From: Tepidamorphaceae bacterium
Lineage (GTDB): Bacteria; Pseudomonadota; Alphaproteobacteria; Rhizobiales; JAKSCL01
Length of the DNA: 64,000 bases
Reading direction: 5' to 3'
Assembly: GCA_028289445.1 (NCBI GenBank)
Contig: JANQPO010000021.1
Span: 62,001 to 126,000, forward strand
Below are positions 44,270-52,879 of this stretch, piece after piece (positions within the stretch are counted from its first letter, which is position 1; each line of letters starts with the position of its first letter). Below the pieces are notes generated by a model. It searched no databases. It was not told the DNA's origin and worked only from the letters and a program-made list of their open reading frames with translations. A program made the translations under genes and the position numbers.

Positions 44270-45490
44270 ATGGACGCGCTCGGCCTTGCCGTTGTTGCTG
44301 CGGCATTCATCGCCTATGCCGCGATTTCACGCTCGATTGAGACGTGGCCGGTGACGCCGGCGCTTCTCTTCGTCGCGTTCGGTTTCGCGATTAGCCCGAT
44401 GGCGTTCGGTCTCGTTCATCTCGATGTCGGCCATTCGGCGATCCACATGATTGCCGAGTTCACGCTGATCATCCTATTGTTTTCCGATGCGGCTCAGATT
44501 GACCGACAGACATTCTTAAAGAACGCGCTGCTGCCGCGCCGGCTTTTGAGCATCGCCTTGCCTCTGACGATCGTTCTGGGCGCCCTCGTCGCAAAGATCG
44601 TCTTTCCGTCGTTCTCGATCTTCGACATCATGCTCTTGGCCGCCATCTTGGCCCCGACGGACGCCGCACTCGGTCAAGCCGTCGTCACCAATCCCGCCGT
44701 GCCTGAGAAGATCAGGGAAGCGCTATCCGTCGAGAGCGGCCTGAACGACGGCATCGTCCTGCCGGTCGTGATCTTCTTCGCAACGTGCGCCAGCGCGGCC
44801 GGACATGCGGGCACCGGCGTCTGGGAGTGGCTTTTCTTCGGCGCCAAGCAGGTGGTGCTGGGGCCGATCGCTGGGGTCGTGATCGGCTATGTTGGTGCGC
44901 GGGTTATCGACGCGGCGGCAAAGCGCGGAACGATCCATCCGGCGGCGGAAGGCTTCGCGATCATCGCGCTCGCCCTCCTCGCCTATGCGGCGGCCGAGAT
45001 CATTGGCGGCAACGGCTTCATCTCCGCATTCGTCGCCGGACTGACATTCGGCAATGCCGTGCGCGAACGCTGCAAATTCCTTTTCGAGTTCATGGAGGCG
45101 GAGGGCCAGGGCTTGTTGCTCCTGACCTTCCTGATTTTCGGTGCGGTCATGCTTGGCGAGGGGTTGCCGCATTTTACCCCAGCTATTCTGCTCTATGCGA
45201 TTTTGAGCCTGACGCTCATTCGTCTCTTGCCTGTCTGGCTGTCGCTCAGGGGCGCCGGCGTCGGATCGGCCGAAACGGTGTTCATCGGATGGTTCGGGCC
45301 GCGCGGTCTGGCGTCGATCCTCTTTGCACTGTTGATCGTTGAACGATCCGATATTCAAAATGCCGACATGATCTTGACCGTTGTTACGGCGACAGTGGCG
45401 TTGAGCACGCTCTTGCATGGGCTTTCGGCGAGTCCGGCAGCGGCCGCCTTGAGCCGGCTCCAGATCCAGAGGGAAGGGAAGAACGCGTGA
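44270..45490 (+). CDS. Cation:proton antiporter, CPA1 (NhaP-like) family
   Basis: The 406-residue membrane protein has about 12 helices and the CPA1 core: LAPTDAALGQAVVTNPAVP (extended helix with the ion-site Asp) and ALSVESGLNDGIVLPVVIFF (the second acidic site), plus FIGWFGPRGLASILFALL near the C-terminus. It exchanges Na+ or K+ for H+ across the inner membrane and lacks a large regulatory tail. Its TGA overlaps the GTG start of the Rieske-FMN gene (GTGA), which ties it to the redox cluster that follows. Confidence 0.92.
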   Translation: MDALGLAVVAAAFIAYAAISRSIETWPVTPALLFVAFGFAISPMAFGLVHLDVGHSAIHMIAEFTLIILLFSDAAQIDRQTFLKNALLPRRLLSIALPLTIVLGALVAKIVFPSFSIFDIMLLAAILAPTDAALGQAVVTNPAVPEKIREALSVESGLNDGIVLPVVIFFATCASAAGHAGTGVWEWLFFGAKQVVLGPIAGVVIGYVGARVIDAAAKRGTIHPAAEGFAIIALALLAYAAAEIIGGNGFISAFVAGLTFGNAVRERCKFLFEFMEAEGQGLLLLTFLIFGAVMLGEGLPHFTPAILLYAILSLTLIRLLPVWLSLRGAGVGSAETVFIGWFGPRGLASILFALLIVERSDIQNADMILTVVTATVALSTLLHGLSASPAAAALSRLQIQREGKNA

Positions 45491-47106
45491 AGAAACACAA
45501 GCTCATGGCGTGGGCCACGCTGAAAGATCGAGAGCCGGCCTATGCATTGGTCGATGAGGTCGACCTTGTCGTCGTGCGCTATGACGATACTGTGTCGGTT
45601 CTCTACGGCCGCTGTCTGCATCGCGGCGCGCTACTGTCTGATGGATTCGTGCGCGGCGACAATCTCATTTGCGGGCTGCACGACTGGGACTATCGGCTCG
45701 ATTCCGGCGTGTCGGAGTATAACAACCACGAGGTTCTGCAGAAGTTCACGGCATGGGTGGAAGACGGTTCCGTCACAGTGGACGCAGACGAGATCGCGGC
45801 CTGGGCGGAGGATCACCCTCAGCCTTATGACCGCGATTCATACCTCGGGCTTTATGCGGACGTTCACGGCACGCCGGAGGAGCCTTACACCAAGCTGATC
45901 CAGGGCTACGCCAAGTCCGGTCTTGAAAAGACCGGTCATCACGGCGTCGTCGAGGCGATGGGCGTGCCGCGCCAGGAGCTTCCAGACTGGGACGACATTC
46001 AGATTCTGACCGCGCAGCTTCATCGCATGCCGCTGCTCGATGACGAAAAAATCGGGACAGAGGTTGTCATTGGGCCGAACGCGCAAAAACCCCTGAAGCT
46101 CGCGATCCCGCTTTTCGTGTCCGACATGAGCTTTGGTGCCTTGTCGGAACCCGCCAAAGTGGCGCTCGCACGCGGCGCCGAGATGGCCGGTACCGGCATC
46201 TGCTCCGGCGAGGGCGGGATGCTGCCGGAAGAGCAGGCAGCGAACTCGCGCTACTTCTACGAATTGGCCTCCGGGCGCTTCGGTTTTTCCTGGGACAAGC
46301 TCGATCGTGTCCAGGCGTTCCACTTCAAGGGTGGGCAGGGTGCCAAGACCGGCACGGGCGGCCATCTGCCGGGTATCAAGGTCAAGGGCAAAATTGCCGA
46401 GGTGCGCGGCCTGAAGGAAGGCGAGGCCGCGGTCTCACCGCCGCGTTTCCCCGACTGGACCGACTGGCGCCAGATCAAGGCGTTTGCTGACGAAGTTCGC
46501 GACCGGACCGGCGGGATCCCGATCGGCTATAAGCTCTCGGCGCAGCACATTGAAAAGGACATCGATGCGGCGCTGGCCATCGGCGTCGACTACATCATCC
46601 TCGACGGTCGGGGCGGCGGAACAGGCGCGGCACCGATCATTTTCCGAGACAATATCTCGGTGCCGACCATTCCGGCGCTGGCGCGGGCGAGACGACATCT
46701 CGATAAACTCGACCGAGGCGACATCACCCTCGTCATCACCGGCGGTTTGCGCAAGCCGGCCGACTTCATCAAGGCGATGGCGCTTGGTGCCGACGCGATC
46801 GGCCTTTCCAACGCGGCGATCCAGGCGATCGGTTGCCTCGGTATGCGGGCTTGCCATACCAACAACTGCCCCGTCGGCATCGCCACGCAGAAACCGCATC
46901 TGGTATCGCGCATCGTCGTCGAGAAATCGGCCAACCAACTCAAGAACTTTCTCGATGCCAGTACGGAACTCATGGCCGTCATGGCGCGCGCGTGCGGTCA
47001 TCGCCATCTCGCCGATTTCAGCAGCGACGATCTGACCACCTGGAAGGAGCCCATGGCACGGCTCACGGGCGTCGCCTATGGTGGTGTCGCCGAGCTTTCG
47101 GGATAA
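45487..47106 (+). CDS. Rieske domain fused to a glutamate-synthase-like FMN domain
   Basis: The 539-residue cytoplasmic protein joins an N-terminal Rieske domain, with [2Fe-2S] ligands Cys43-x-His45 and Cys62-x2-His65, to the FMN-binding domain of glutamate synthase (VSDMSFGALSEPAKVALARGA, KGGQGAKTGTGGHLPG, DGRGGGTGAAP). The [3Fe-4S] pattern Cys-x5-Cys-x4-Cys is at 450, 456 and 461. There is no glutamine amidotransferase domain, so it is not a normal glutamate synthase; electrons probably pass between the 2Fe-2S centre, FMN and 3Fe-4S. The start is GTG, overlapping the antiporter stop. Length and domain order argue for a genuine fusion. Confidence 0.88.
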   Translation: MKKHKLMAWATLKDREPAYALVDEVDLVVVRYDDTVSVLYGRCLHRGALLSDGFVRGDNLICGLHDWDYRLDSGVSEYNNHEVLQKFTAWVEDGSVTVDADEIAAWAEDHPQPYDRDSYLGLYADVHGTPEEPYTKLIQGYAKSGLEKTGHHGVVEAMGVPRQELPDWDDIQILTAQLHRMPLLDDEKIGTEVVIGPNAQKPLKLAIPLFVSDMSFGALSEPAKVALARGAEMAGTGICSGEGGMLPEEQAANSRYFYELASGRFGFSWDKLDRVQAFHFKGGQGAKTGTGGHLPGIKVKGKIAEVRGLKEGEAAVSPPRFPDWTDWRQIKAFADEVRDRTGGIPIGYKLSAQHIEKDIDAALAIGVDYIILDGRGGGTGAAPIIFRDNISVPTIPALARARRHLDKLDRGDITLVITGGLRKPADFIKAMALGADAIGLSNAAIQAIGCLGMRACHTNNCPVGIATQKPHLVSRIVVEKSANQLKNFLDASTELMAVMARACGHRHLADFSSDDLTTWKEPMARLTGVAYGGVAELSG

Positions 47107-47110
47107 GCCC

Positions 47111-47326
47111 ATGGAAACCGCGACAGTTCTTGTCGAGATCGCGACAGGATATCTGATTGTCGGCGCCGTCGTCGGGGCGGCATTTCTCGCCATCGGTATC
47201 GACCGCGTCGAGCCGTCGGCCGAAGTCGCTTATGCCTTCCGGCCGCTCCTGGTGCCGGGCCTTTGCTTGATCTGGCCGCTGGTTCTGTGGCGCTGGTTGG
47301 CGCTCGAACGCCAGAAGAGGGCGTGA
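47111..47326 (+). CDS. Small membrane protein of 71 residues, unknown
   Basis: The sequence METATVLVEIATGYLIVGA... has two hydrophobic spans (about residues 10-29 and 43-62) and a short charged tail (ALERQKRA). The ATG comes four bases after the Rieske-FMN stop. A WPLVLWRW segment lies at the second span. It resembles no family I recognise. Position between redox genes suggests a structural or anchoring subunit. Confidence 0.7.
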   Translation: METATVLVEIATGYLIVGAVVGAAFLAIGIDRVEPSAEVAYAFRPLLVPGLCLIWPLVLWRWLALERQKRA

Positions 47327-47330
47327 CGGG

Positions 47331-47477
47331 ATGCAGCGGCGCCAGCGAACGGCCCATCGCCGGATCTGGATGGTCCTGGGCGTCGTCTTGCCGACGCTCG
47401 TGATCTTTGCGCTCGCGTCGCGCCAGACCGTGCCGGTGGATCGGCCGGCGGTGCTCATTGAAGCGCCCGGACAGTGA
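47331..47477 (+). CDS. Small single-span membrane protein of 48 residues, unknown
   Basis: The frame MQRRQRTAHRRIWMVLGVV... ends at TGA 47475-47477. A basic N-terminus of 11 residues precedes one hydrophobic helix (about 13-28), then a short extracytoplasmic tail. The ATG is four bases after the previous stop, with GTGACGGG upstream, and the next gene starts nine bases after its own stop. The tight packing in the operon is the main support. Confidence 0.6.
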   Translation: MQRRQRTAHRRIWMVLGVVLPTLVIFALASRQTVPVDRPAVLIEAPGQ

Positions 47478-47486
47478 GGCGCGACG

Positions 47487-48542
47487 ATGAGCGTCAAATA
47501 CGTCCCCGTCACTTGGAACCGCAACAAGTACATCTACGACGCCGTCGCGATCGTCGCGATCGTCCTTTATCTCTATGTGTTCCTGCGGGTCGGCGGTGCG
47601 CTTCAGGACGTCACCCGACCGGTCGACGGCGCGATCTTGCGGATGCGGGCCTTCGGCACCTGCGCGTTCTTCATGCTCACCATCATCCTGTGTATCGGCC
47701 CGCTCGCCCGGCTCGATCGCCGCTTCCTGCCGCTTCTCTATAATCGCCGGCATTTCGGCGTCATGACCTGCGGCGTGGCCATCATGCACGCCGATGCGGT
47801 GCTGCGATGGTATTTCGCCTTCAGCCCGGTCGATCCCTATGTCGCGCTTCTAGGCAGCAACACGGATTTCGGCCAATGGCTCGGTTTCCCGTTCGAAGTC
47901 TTCGGCATCGCCGCGCTCCTGGTGTTGCTGGTGTTGGCGGCGACCAGCCACGATTTCTGGCTGTCGTTCCTGACGCCGCCCGTGTGGAAGACCCTGCACA
48001 TGGGCATCTACTTCGCCTATACGGCCATCATCGCCCATGTCGGGCTGGGTTATCTGCAATCGCAAAAGGACCCCACCTTCGCCGCGCTTGTCGGCATGTG
48101 TGTGCTGACGGTTGCCGCGCTTCACGTCATGGCCGCACGGCGGGAGGGGCACGTCGACCGGATCGAACCGGTGACCGCCGACGACGGGTTCGTCTTCGCT
48201 GGCCAAGTCGATGATATCGAAAACAACCGGGCGATCGTCGCCATCCTGCCCCTGGGCGAACGGGTCGCGATCTTCCGTCACGACGGCAAGCTGTCGGCGA
48301 TCAGCAATGTTTGCGCCCACCAGAACGGTCCGCTCGGCGAGGGGCGGATCATCGACGGTGCGGTGACCTGTCCCTGGCACGGCTTCCAATATCGACCGGA
48401 AGATGGCTGCGCCCCAGCGCCGTTTACCGAGCGGATTTCGACCTATCGTCTGCGTCTCGATGGCCAACAGATCTATCTCGATCCGAACGCGCTGCCGCCC
48501 GGCACACGGGTCGAACCGGTCGTGATCGGAGACGCCACATGA
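47487..48542 (+). CDS. Ferric-reductase-like haem b membrane protein fused to a Rieske domain
   Basis: The 351-residue protein has six hydrophobic spans in its first about 220 residues with a ferric-reductase-like haem pattern: His101 (RRHFGVMTCGVAIMHAD), His171 and His184, the last two 13 apart as in MsrQ/YedZ. The C-terminal domain carries a Rieske centre, Cys276-x-His278 and Cys295-x2-His298 (CPWHGF). It could take electrons from quinol through haem b to a [2Fe-2S] cluster, or the reverse. Its TGA overlaps the next gene's ATG. The fusion is not a standard MsrQ or bc1 component. Confidence 0.87.
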   Translation: MSVKYVPVTWNRNKYIYDAVAIVAIVLYLYVFLRVGGALQDVTRPVDGAILRMRAFGTCAFFMLTIILCIGPLARLDRRFLPLLYNRRHFGVMTCGVAIMHADAVLRWYFAFSPVDPYVALLGSNTDFGQWLGFPFEVFGIAALLVLLVLAATSHDFWLSFLTPPVWKTLHMGIYFAYTAIIAHVGLGYLQSQKDPTFAALVGMCVLTVAALHVMAARREGHVDRIEPVTADDGFVFAGQVDDIENNRAIVAILPLGERVAIFRHDGKLSAISNVCAHQNGPLGEGRIIDGAVTCPWHGFQYRPEDGCAPAPFTERISTYRLRLDGQQIYLDPNALPPGTRVEPVVIGDAT

Positions 48543-49318
48543 CGGAGCGCAGCCCGTCTCGCGATGCCTTCTTTGTCGGCTATTTGAACGCTGTTCCAAA
48601 GCCGCTAGCGGTGTTTCTCTTCGCCGCGAGCCTGTTCATTCTGGGCGCCATGGCGGCGTTCGCGCTGACGACGCGCCTGTCGATGAACGATCCGGGCGAT
48701 GGCCGCTTCATGGGGCGGACCGGCAACACACCCATTGTCGGCCGTGTCGAACTTCATCCTTATCCGGTCCTGCGCATGCCCCCCGGCGACGACGGCACAC
48801 CAGCCCGGACGCTGATGCTGTCGGGGCAGGGCAAGCGGGGCGTTGTCGAACGGGGAACGGCGCTGAACGGCCAGATGGCCGAAGCACGCGGCGCCTACAT
48901 CAAGCGCGGTGACCTCACCATGCTGCAGGTCGGCGGCGTGGGCGATCGGCTGCGTTTGACCGCGACCGATGCTGCGGCCTACACGCCGGCCGATCCCATC
49001 CCGCTCGGTCGCTGGCGGATCACGGGCGAGATCTGCGATGGCAAGTGCTATGTCGGCGCCATGCGACCGGGGCGCGGATTGGCCCACAAGGCGTGCGCCA
49101 ATTTCTGCATCCACGGCGGCGTGCCGGCCGTTTTCGTCTCGACCGCGCCGGTCGACGGCGGCACCTTCTTCCTCCTGGCGGATAAGGACGGCAAGCCGTT
49201 CGGCGAAGCGCTTAGCCGCTGGGTCGCGCTCTCTATCGAGGCTGAAGGCGAGGTTGAGCGGCTGGACGATCTCCTGGTTTTCAAGATGGACCCCGAGACG
49301 GTTCGGGTGTTGAGATGA
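48539..49318 (+). CDS. Single-span protein with a conserved Cys/His motif, unknown
   Basis: The 259-residue protein has one N-terminal transmembrane helix (about 22-43) and a roughly 215-residue outside domain. A compact motif lies at 166-194: Cys166-x3-Cys170, His183, Cys186-x3-Cys190-x-His192-Gly-Gly-x-Pro. The arrangement suggests a metal or disulfide site. I do not know a characterised family. Start is the ATG at 48539, overlapping the Rieske-haem gene stop (ATGA); open codons reach upstream only inside that gene. A role as periplasmic redox partner is inferred from the operon. Confidence 0.7.
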   Translation: MTERSPSRDAFFVGYLNAVPKPLAVFLFAASLFILGAMAAFALTTRLSMNDPGDGRFMGRTGNTPIVGRVELHPYPVLRMPPGDDGTPARTLMLSGQGKRGVVERGTALNGQMAEARGAYIKRGDLTMLQVGGVGDRLRLTATDAAAYTPADPIPLGRWRITGEICDGKCYVGAMRPGRGLAHKACANFCIHGGVPAVFVSTAPVDGGTFFLLADKDGKPFGEALSRWVALSIEAEGEVERLDDLLVFKMDPETVRVLR

Positions 49319-49566
49319 CCTCGCCGATCGCTCGCCTTGTTCTCGGGATTTGTCTGACGGCCGCTCTCATCGCCGCCAGTTATTGGGTCGCTCGCTACTT
49401 CAGCGTCACGATCCGCGGCACGGCCTGGCAGGGTTTGCTGCGCGGTACGTTTTGGAACGAATTGCGATTCTTGATCGGCGGCGCGGCGGTCTTCGTCTTT
49501 CTCACCGTTAGCGAAGTGATCCTGGGTCGCGTCTTCGCCCTCACGGCGAAGAAATCCGAGAGATAG
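49315..49566 (+). CDS. Small two-span membrane protein of 83 residues, unknown
   Basis: The protein has two hydrophobic helices (about residues 6-27 and 52-73) joined by a basic linker (TIRGTAWQGLLRGTFWNELR). The ATG overlaps the previous stop by four bases. It ends the six-gene redox cluster. No haem, metal or catalytic motif is visible, so an accessory membrane subunit is likely. Confidence 0.7.
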   Translation: MTSPIARLVLGICLTAALIAASYWVARYFSVTIRGTAWQGLLRGTFWNELRFLIGGAAVFVFLTVSEVILGRVFALTAKKSER

Positions 49567-49657
49567 CTGTCTTACTGGCGCGATTGACGGCGATTGCAGC
49601 CGGTGAGTCGAAGTGTCAGACTTATCCTCACAAACGCCGGAAGAGAGAGCAGGATCG

Positions 49658-51979
49658 ATGATGTTTCCAGCCATTCGTGTGGGGTGTCGAGCGTGGCTCG
49701 TGGGATTTGTCTGTCTTGTCATGGCTCTATTCGCGCTCGACGCGCCGGCCCGGGCTCAGCTCAGCGAAACGCAGATTGAAACCCTGACGACGCAGGCGAA
49801 GGAATCCGGCGCTACCATCGTCGTCATTCAGCCGGACTCGGAGAAAGTGGCGGAAGAGTCGGCCGATCTTCTCGACACGATAAAGCTCAAACTCGCCTTT
49901 GAGGGTATTCTGCGCGAGGCTGACCACCTTCCGGAGCGCTTGATGGCGACGGTTGAGCGCGCGGGCAATGGCAGCGCGCAATGGCTGCTTCCGACGATTC
50001 TTTTCGGTGCGGTGTTCATCGCCATCGGTATGGGGATCGAGCGGCTCTTTTCGCGTTGGGCGCGAAACCACTTCATGTATCTCTTCAACCCGGTCCCCAA
50101 GGATCGAGCCGAGAGGATCGGCTACCTCATCCTGCGCTTTCTCATCCGCTCAAGCGGGGCCATCGCCGCCGCTGTCGTGGCCTATGTTCTGTCGCTGGCG
50201 GTCGCGCGCGGCCATCCGGCGCCGTTCGCCACCCAGTCGACAGCGATTTGGACCGTCATGGGGATCAGGCTCGTGCTTGCCGGTTTCCACAATTTGCTCG
50301 CGCCCGACGCGCCTAGCCATCGCATGCTGACGTTCTCAGACCAGGCGGCTGGCCGTCTTTATCGCGGTGCGGTCTGGGTATTCACCACGGCAGGCATCTC
50401 GATTGGCATTTGCGTCTGGATGTTCCGCCTTCAGCTTGACCACGACGCCCATCGCCTCATGCTGGTCCTGTCGGTCCTTTATACGGCAATCGTCGTGACC
50501 TGGCTGGCGCTCGCCAATCACAGCGCGATAACGGCCGCCCTGCGCGGCGGTGCCGAGGGCGCGACGATGTCGCTGTTCGGCCGCCTCTTGACCGCCAACT
50601 GGCACCTGATCTTCCTCGTCTATGCGGTCATCGCATGCTTCGTTTCGATCGCGCGCATCCTTTTGAACGCCCCGTCGGCGTTCGGTCTCATCGGCATGCC
50701 CATTCTTATTCTGGGCGCGGCACTTGGCGTTTATGGCTTCGGCCTGATCTTGATCGACCGCTACTTCGAGAGACATCCACCCGTTGAAACCATCGTGCCC
50801 GAGCCAGAGGCAGGGGAGACGACTGGCGCATCCGAAGCTATGGACATGAGCGCTGAGGCGACGGATGTGCCGGAGTTCGAGCCTTTGGAGGTCGCGGACG
50901 AAGCCGCGCCCGAAGATATCGCGGCACCGCGCAACGCCTATCACACGCTCGCCGAGCATGCGCTCGCGATCATCGTCACGCTCGTTGCCGGCTTTCTGGT
51001 CGCCGATCTTTGGGGCCTGTCCGATACCCAGGTCGGCGGCATCATCACCGATTTCATTGAAGTCGGTCTCATTCTCTTCCTCGCCTATATGGTCTGGCGC
51101 GCCGTCGACGTCGCCATCCGATTGCAGCAAGCCGAGGAGGATGCCAGCGCGGCGGGCGATGGCGCTGAGGCGGAAGACGGGATGGGCATGGGCGTGTCGC
51201 GCATCGCGACGCTCCTGCCGCTGATCCGCATGGCCTTGATGATCACCATCGTGACCATGACCGTAATGGTCGCCCTGTCGGAGTTGGGCGTCGATATCGG
51301 TCCGTTGCTTGCCGGCGCCGGCGTTATCGGTCTTGCCATCGGTTTCGGTGCGCAGACGCTGGTGCGCGACATCATCTCCGGGGCCTTCTTCCTTGCCGAC
51401 GACGCGTTTCGGCGCGGCGAATACATCGATGTCGGCGCGGTCAAGGGGACGGTTGAGAAGATCTCGCTACGCTCCATGCAACTGCGCCACCACAATGGGC
51501 CGCTCAACACGATCCCCTTCGGCGAGATCCAGCAGTTGACGAATTTTTCCCGCGACTGGGTGACGATGAAACTGCCGCTTCGCGTTACTTATGACACCGA
51601 TGTCGAATTCGTTCGCAAGCTGATCAAGCGGATCGGCCAGGAGCTTTTGAAGGACCCGGAGATCGGGCCGCTCTTCCTGGAGCCGCTCAAATCCCAGGGC
51701 GTCATCCAGATGGAGGACTCCGCGATCATTATCCGGGTTAAGTTCAAGACCCGGCCTGGTAAACAGTTCGTGGTGCGCAAGACCGTTTACAACCGCATTC
51801 AAGACGCCTTCATGGAGCACGGCATCAAGTTCGCCCACAAGGAGGTCACGGTGCGGGTGGCCGAATCGCCGCGCCCGCTGTCGGAACCCGAAAAAGGCGC
51901 TGTGGCCGGTGCGGCCGTGCGCTCGACGGAGACCGAGCAGCCCGCCGGCAAGCAGCCCTCGGCGGCGGATTCTCTGTAA
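49658..51979 (+). CDS. Large MscS-family mechanosensitive channel
   Basis: The 773-residue protein has a signal peptide (residues about 1-34, ending Ala-Arg-Ala), a periplasmic N-terminal part, about eight to ten membrane helices and, in the last 280 residues, the MscS pore and beta domains (LLAGAGVIGLAIGFGAQTLVRDIISGAFFL, then YIDVGAVKGTVEKISLRSMQLRHHNG and NFSRDWVTMKL). An acidic linker (about 380-430) precedes the last helices. This is the size class of MscK/YbdG-like channels. GTG 49613 is open upstream, but the ATG pair at 49658/49661 is preceded by AGGA. Function: release of osmolytes on sudden swelling. Confidence 0.9.
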   Translation: MMFPAIRVGCRAWLVGFVCLVMALFALDAPARAQLSETQIETLTTQAKESGATIVVIQPDSEKVAEESADLLDTIKLKLAFEGILREADHLPERLMATVERAGNGSAQWLLPTILFGAVFIAIGMGIERLFSRWARNHFMYLFNPVPKDRAERIGYLILRFLIRSSGAIAAAVVAYVLSLAVARGHPAPFATQSTAIWTVMGIRLVLAGFHNLLAPDAPSHRMLTFSDQAAGRLYRGAVWVFTTAGISIGICVWMFRLQLDHDAHRLMLVLSVLYTAIVVTWLALANHSAITAALRGGAEGATMSLFGRLLTANWHLIFLVYAVIACFVSIARILLNAPSAFGLIGMPILILGAALGVYGFGLILIDRYFERHPPVETIVPEPEAGETTGASEAMDMSAEATDVPEFEPLEVADEAAPEDIAAPRNAYHTLAEHALAIIVTLVAGFLVADLWGLSDTQVGGIITDFIEVGLILFLAYMVWRAVDVAIRLQQAEEDASAAGDGAEAEDGMGMGVSRIATLLPLIRMALMITIVTMTVMVALSELGVDIGPLLAGAGVIGLAIGFGAQTLVRDIISGAFFLADDAFRRGEYIDVGAVKGTVEKISLRSMQLRHHNGPLNTIPFGEIQQLTNFSRDWVTMKLPLRVTYDTDVEFVRKLIKRIGQELLKDPEIGPLFLEPLKSQGVIQMEDSAIIIRVKFKTRPGKQFVVRKTVYNRIQDAFMEHGIKFAHKEVTVRVAESPRPLSEPEKGAVAGAAVRSTETEQPAGKQPSAADSL

Positions 51980-52108
51980 GGGAACGTACCATCCTATTTG
52001 GGCTCTCCCCGCTAGCGCTGAAACCGAAATGTCGATAGAGCCTAACGGATCGCAACCCGCGAAGCCCCCTGCCCAAACCGCCAACGCCAAACGCAGACCC
52101 CTGTCACG

Positions 52109-52879
52109 ATGATCTCATTGTCCTATCAGTTGTACGGTTCGCGCGAGTTTCCACGCTTGTCCCGAACGCTCGCGATGTTGGCCAAGGCAGGCTATCGGGA
52201 GGTCGAGGGCTATCCAGGCGTCATGGAGGATCCGGCCGCCACCCGGGCGGCGCTTGACGCCGCTGGGCTCAAGATGACGTCTGCGCATTTCGGCATCGAT
52301 CAGCTTGAGAACGATCGCGAAGGTGTTCTTGCGACCGCAAAAATCCTCGGTTTGTCGACTCTATACTGTCCCCATATCGGCCCGCCGGAGCGGCCGGGGG
52401 ATACTGAAGGATGGAAAGCCTTTGCCGCTCGTCTTCAGGCGATTGCGCTGCCGCTTTGCGATGCAGACTTTGGATTTGGTTGGCACAATCACGACTTTGA
52501 ATTCGAGCGTTTGAGCGACGGCACCACACCGCTGGACATTATTCTGGAGTCCGCGCCGGACATCTCATGGGAGGCCGACATCGGGTGGATCGTTCGCGGC
52601 GGTGCGAGTTTGGCCGATTGGGTCGGTCGGCACGGCGACCGGATCACCGCTGTGCATATCAAGGATATTGCGCCAGTTGGCGAGGACGAAGACGAAGACG
52701 AAGACGGCTGGGCCGATGTCGGGCATGGAACGCTCGATTGGGCGGCGAATTTCCGGCTGCTGGCCGATGTTCCGGTGAAACACTGGGTCGTCGAGCACGA
52801 CAATCCCAGTGACGATCAACGCTTCGCCGTTCGGTCGATCGAAACCGTGCGCCGGATTGCTATGGATACGCTCTCATGA
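52109..52879 (+). CDS. Sugar phosphate isomerase/epimerase (xylose-isomerase-like TIM barrel)
   Basis: The 256-residue protein matches the AP-endonuclease-2/IolE-like TIM-barrel family: SYQLYGSREF at the start, VEGYPGVMED, FGWHNHDFEF (metal-binding His) and DIGWIVRGG, then AVHIKDIAP. Members isomerise or epimerise keto sugars and inositol derivatives. Its stop overlaps the start of the Gfo/Idh/MocA gene, which often acts on the same substrate. An acidic stretch (about 192-200, Asp-Glu repeats) is unusual but short. Confidence 0.88.
   Translation: MISLSYQLYGSREFPRLSRTLAMLAKAGYREVEGYPGVMEDPAATRAALDAAGLKMTSAHFGIDQLENDREGVLATAKILGLSTLYCPHIGPPERPGDTEGWKAFAARLQAIALPLCDADFGFGWHNHDFEFERLSDGTTPLDIILESAPDISWEADIGWIVRGGASLADWVGRHGDRITAVHIKDIAPVGEDEDEDEDGWADVGHGTLDWAANFRLLADVPVKHWVVEHDNPSDDQRFAVRSIETVRRIAMDTLS

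Noticed and set aside
52029..52112. 27-codon frame overlapping the isomerase start by ATGA
   Set aside because: There is no ribosome-binding site and the product is Pro/Ala-rich; a leader peptide is possible but unsupported.
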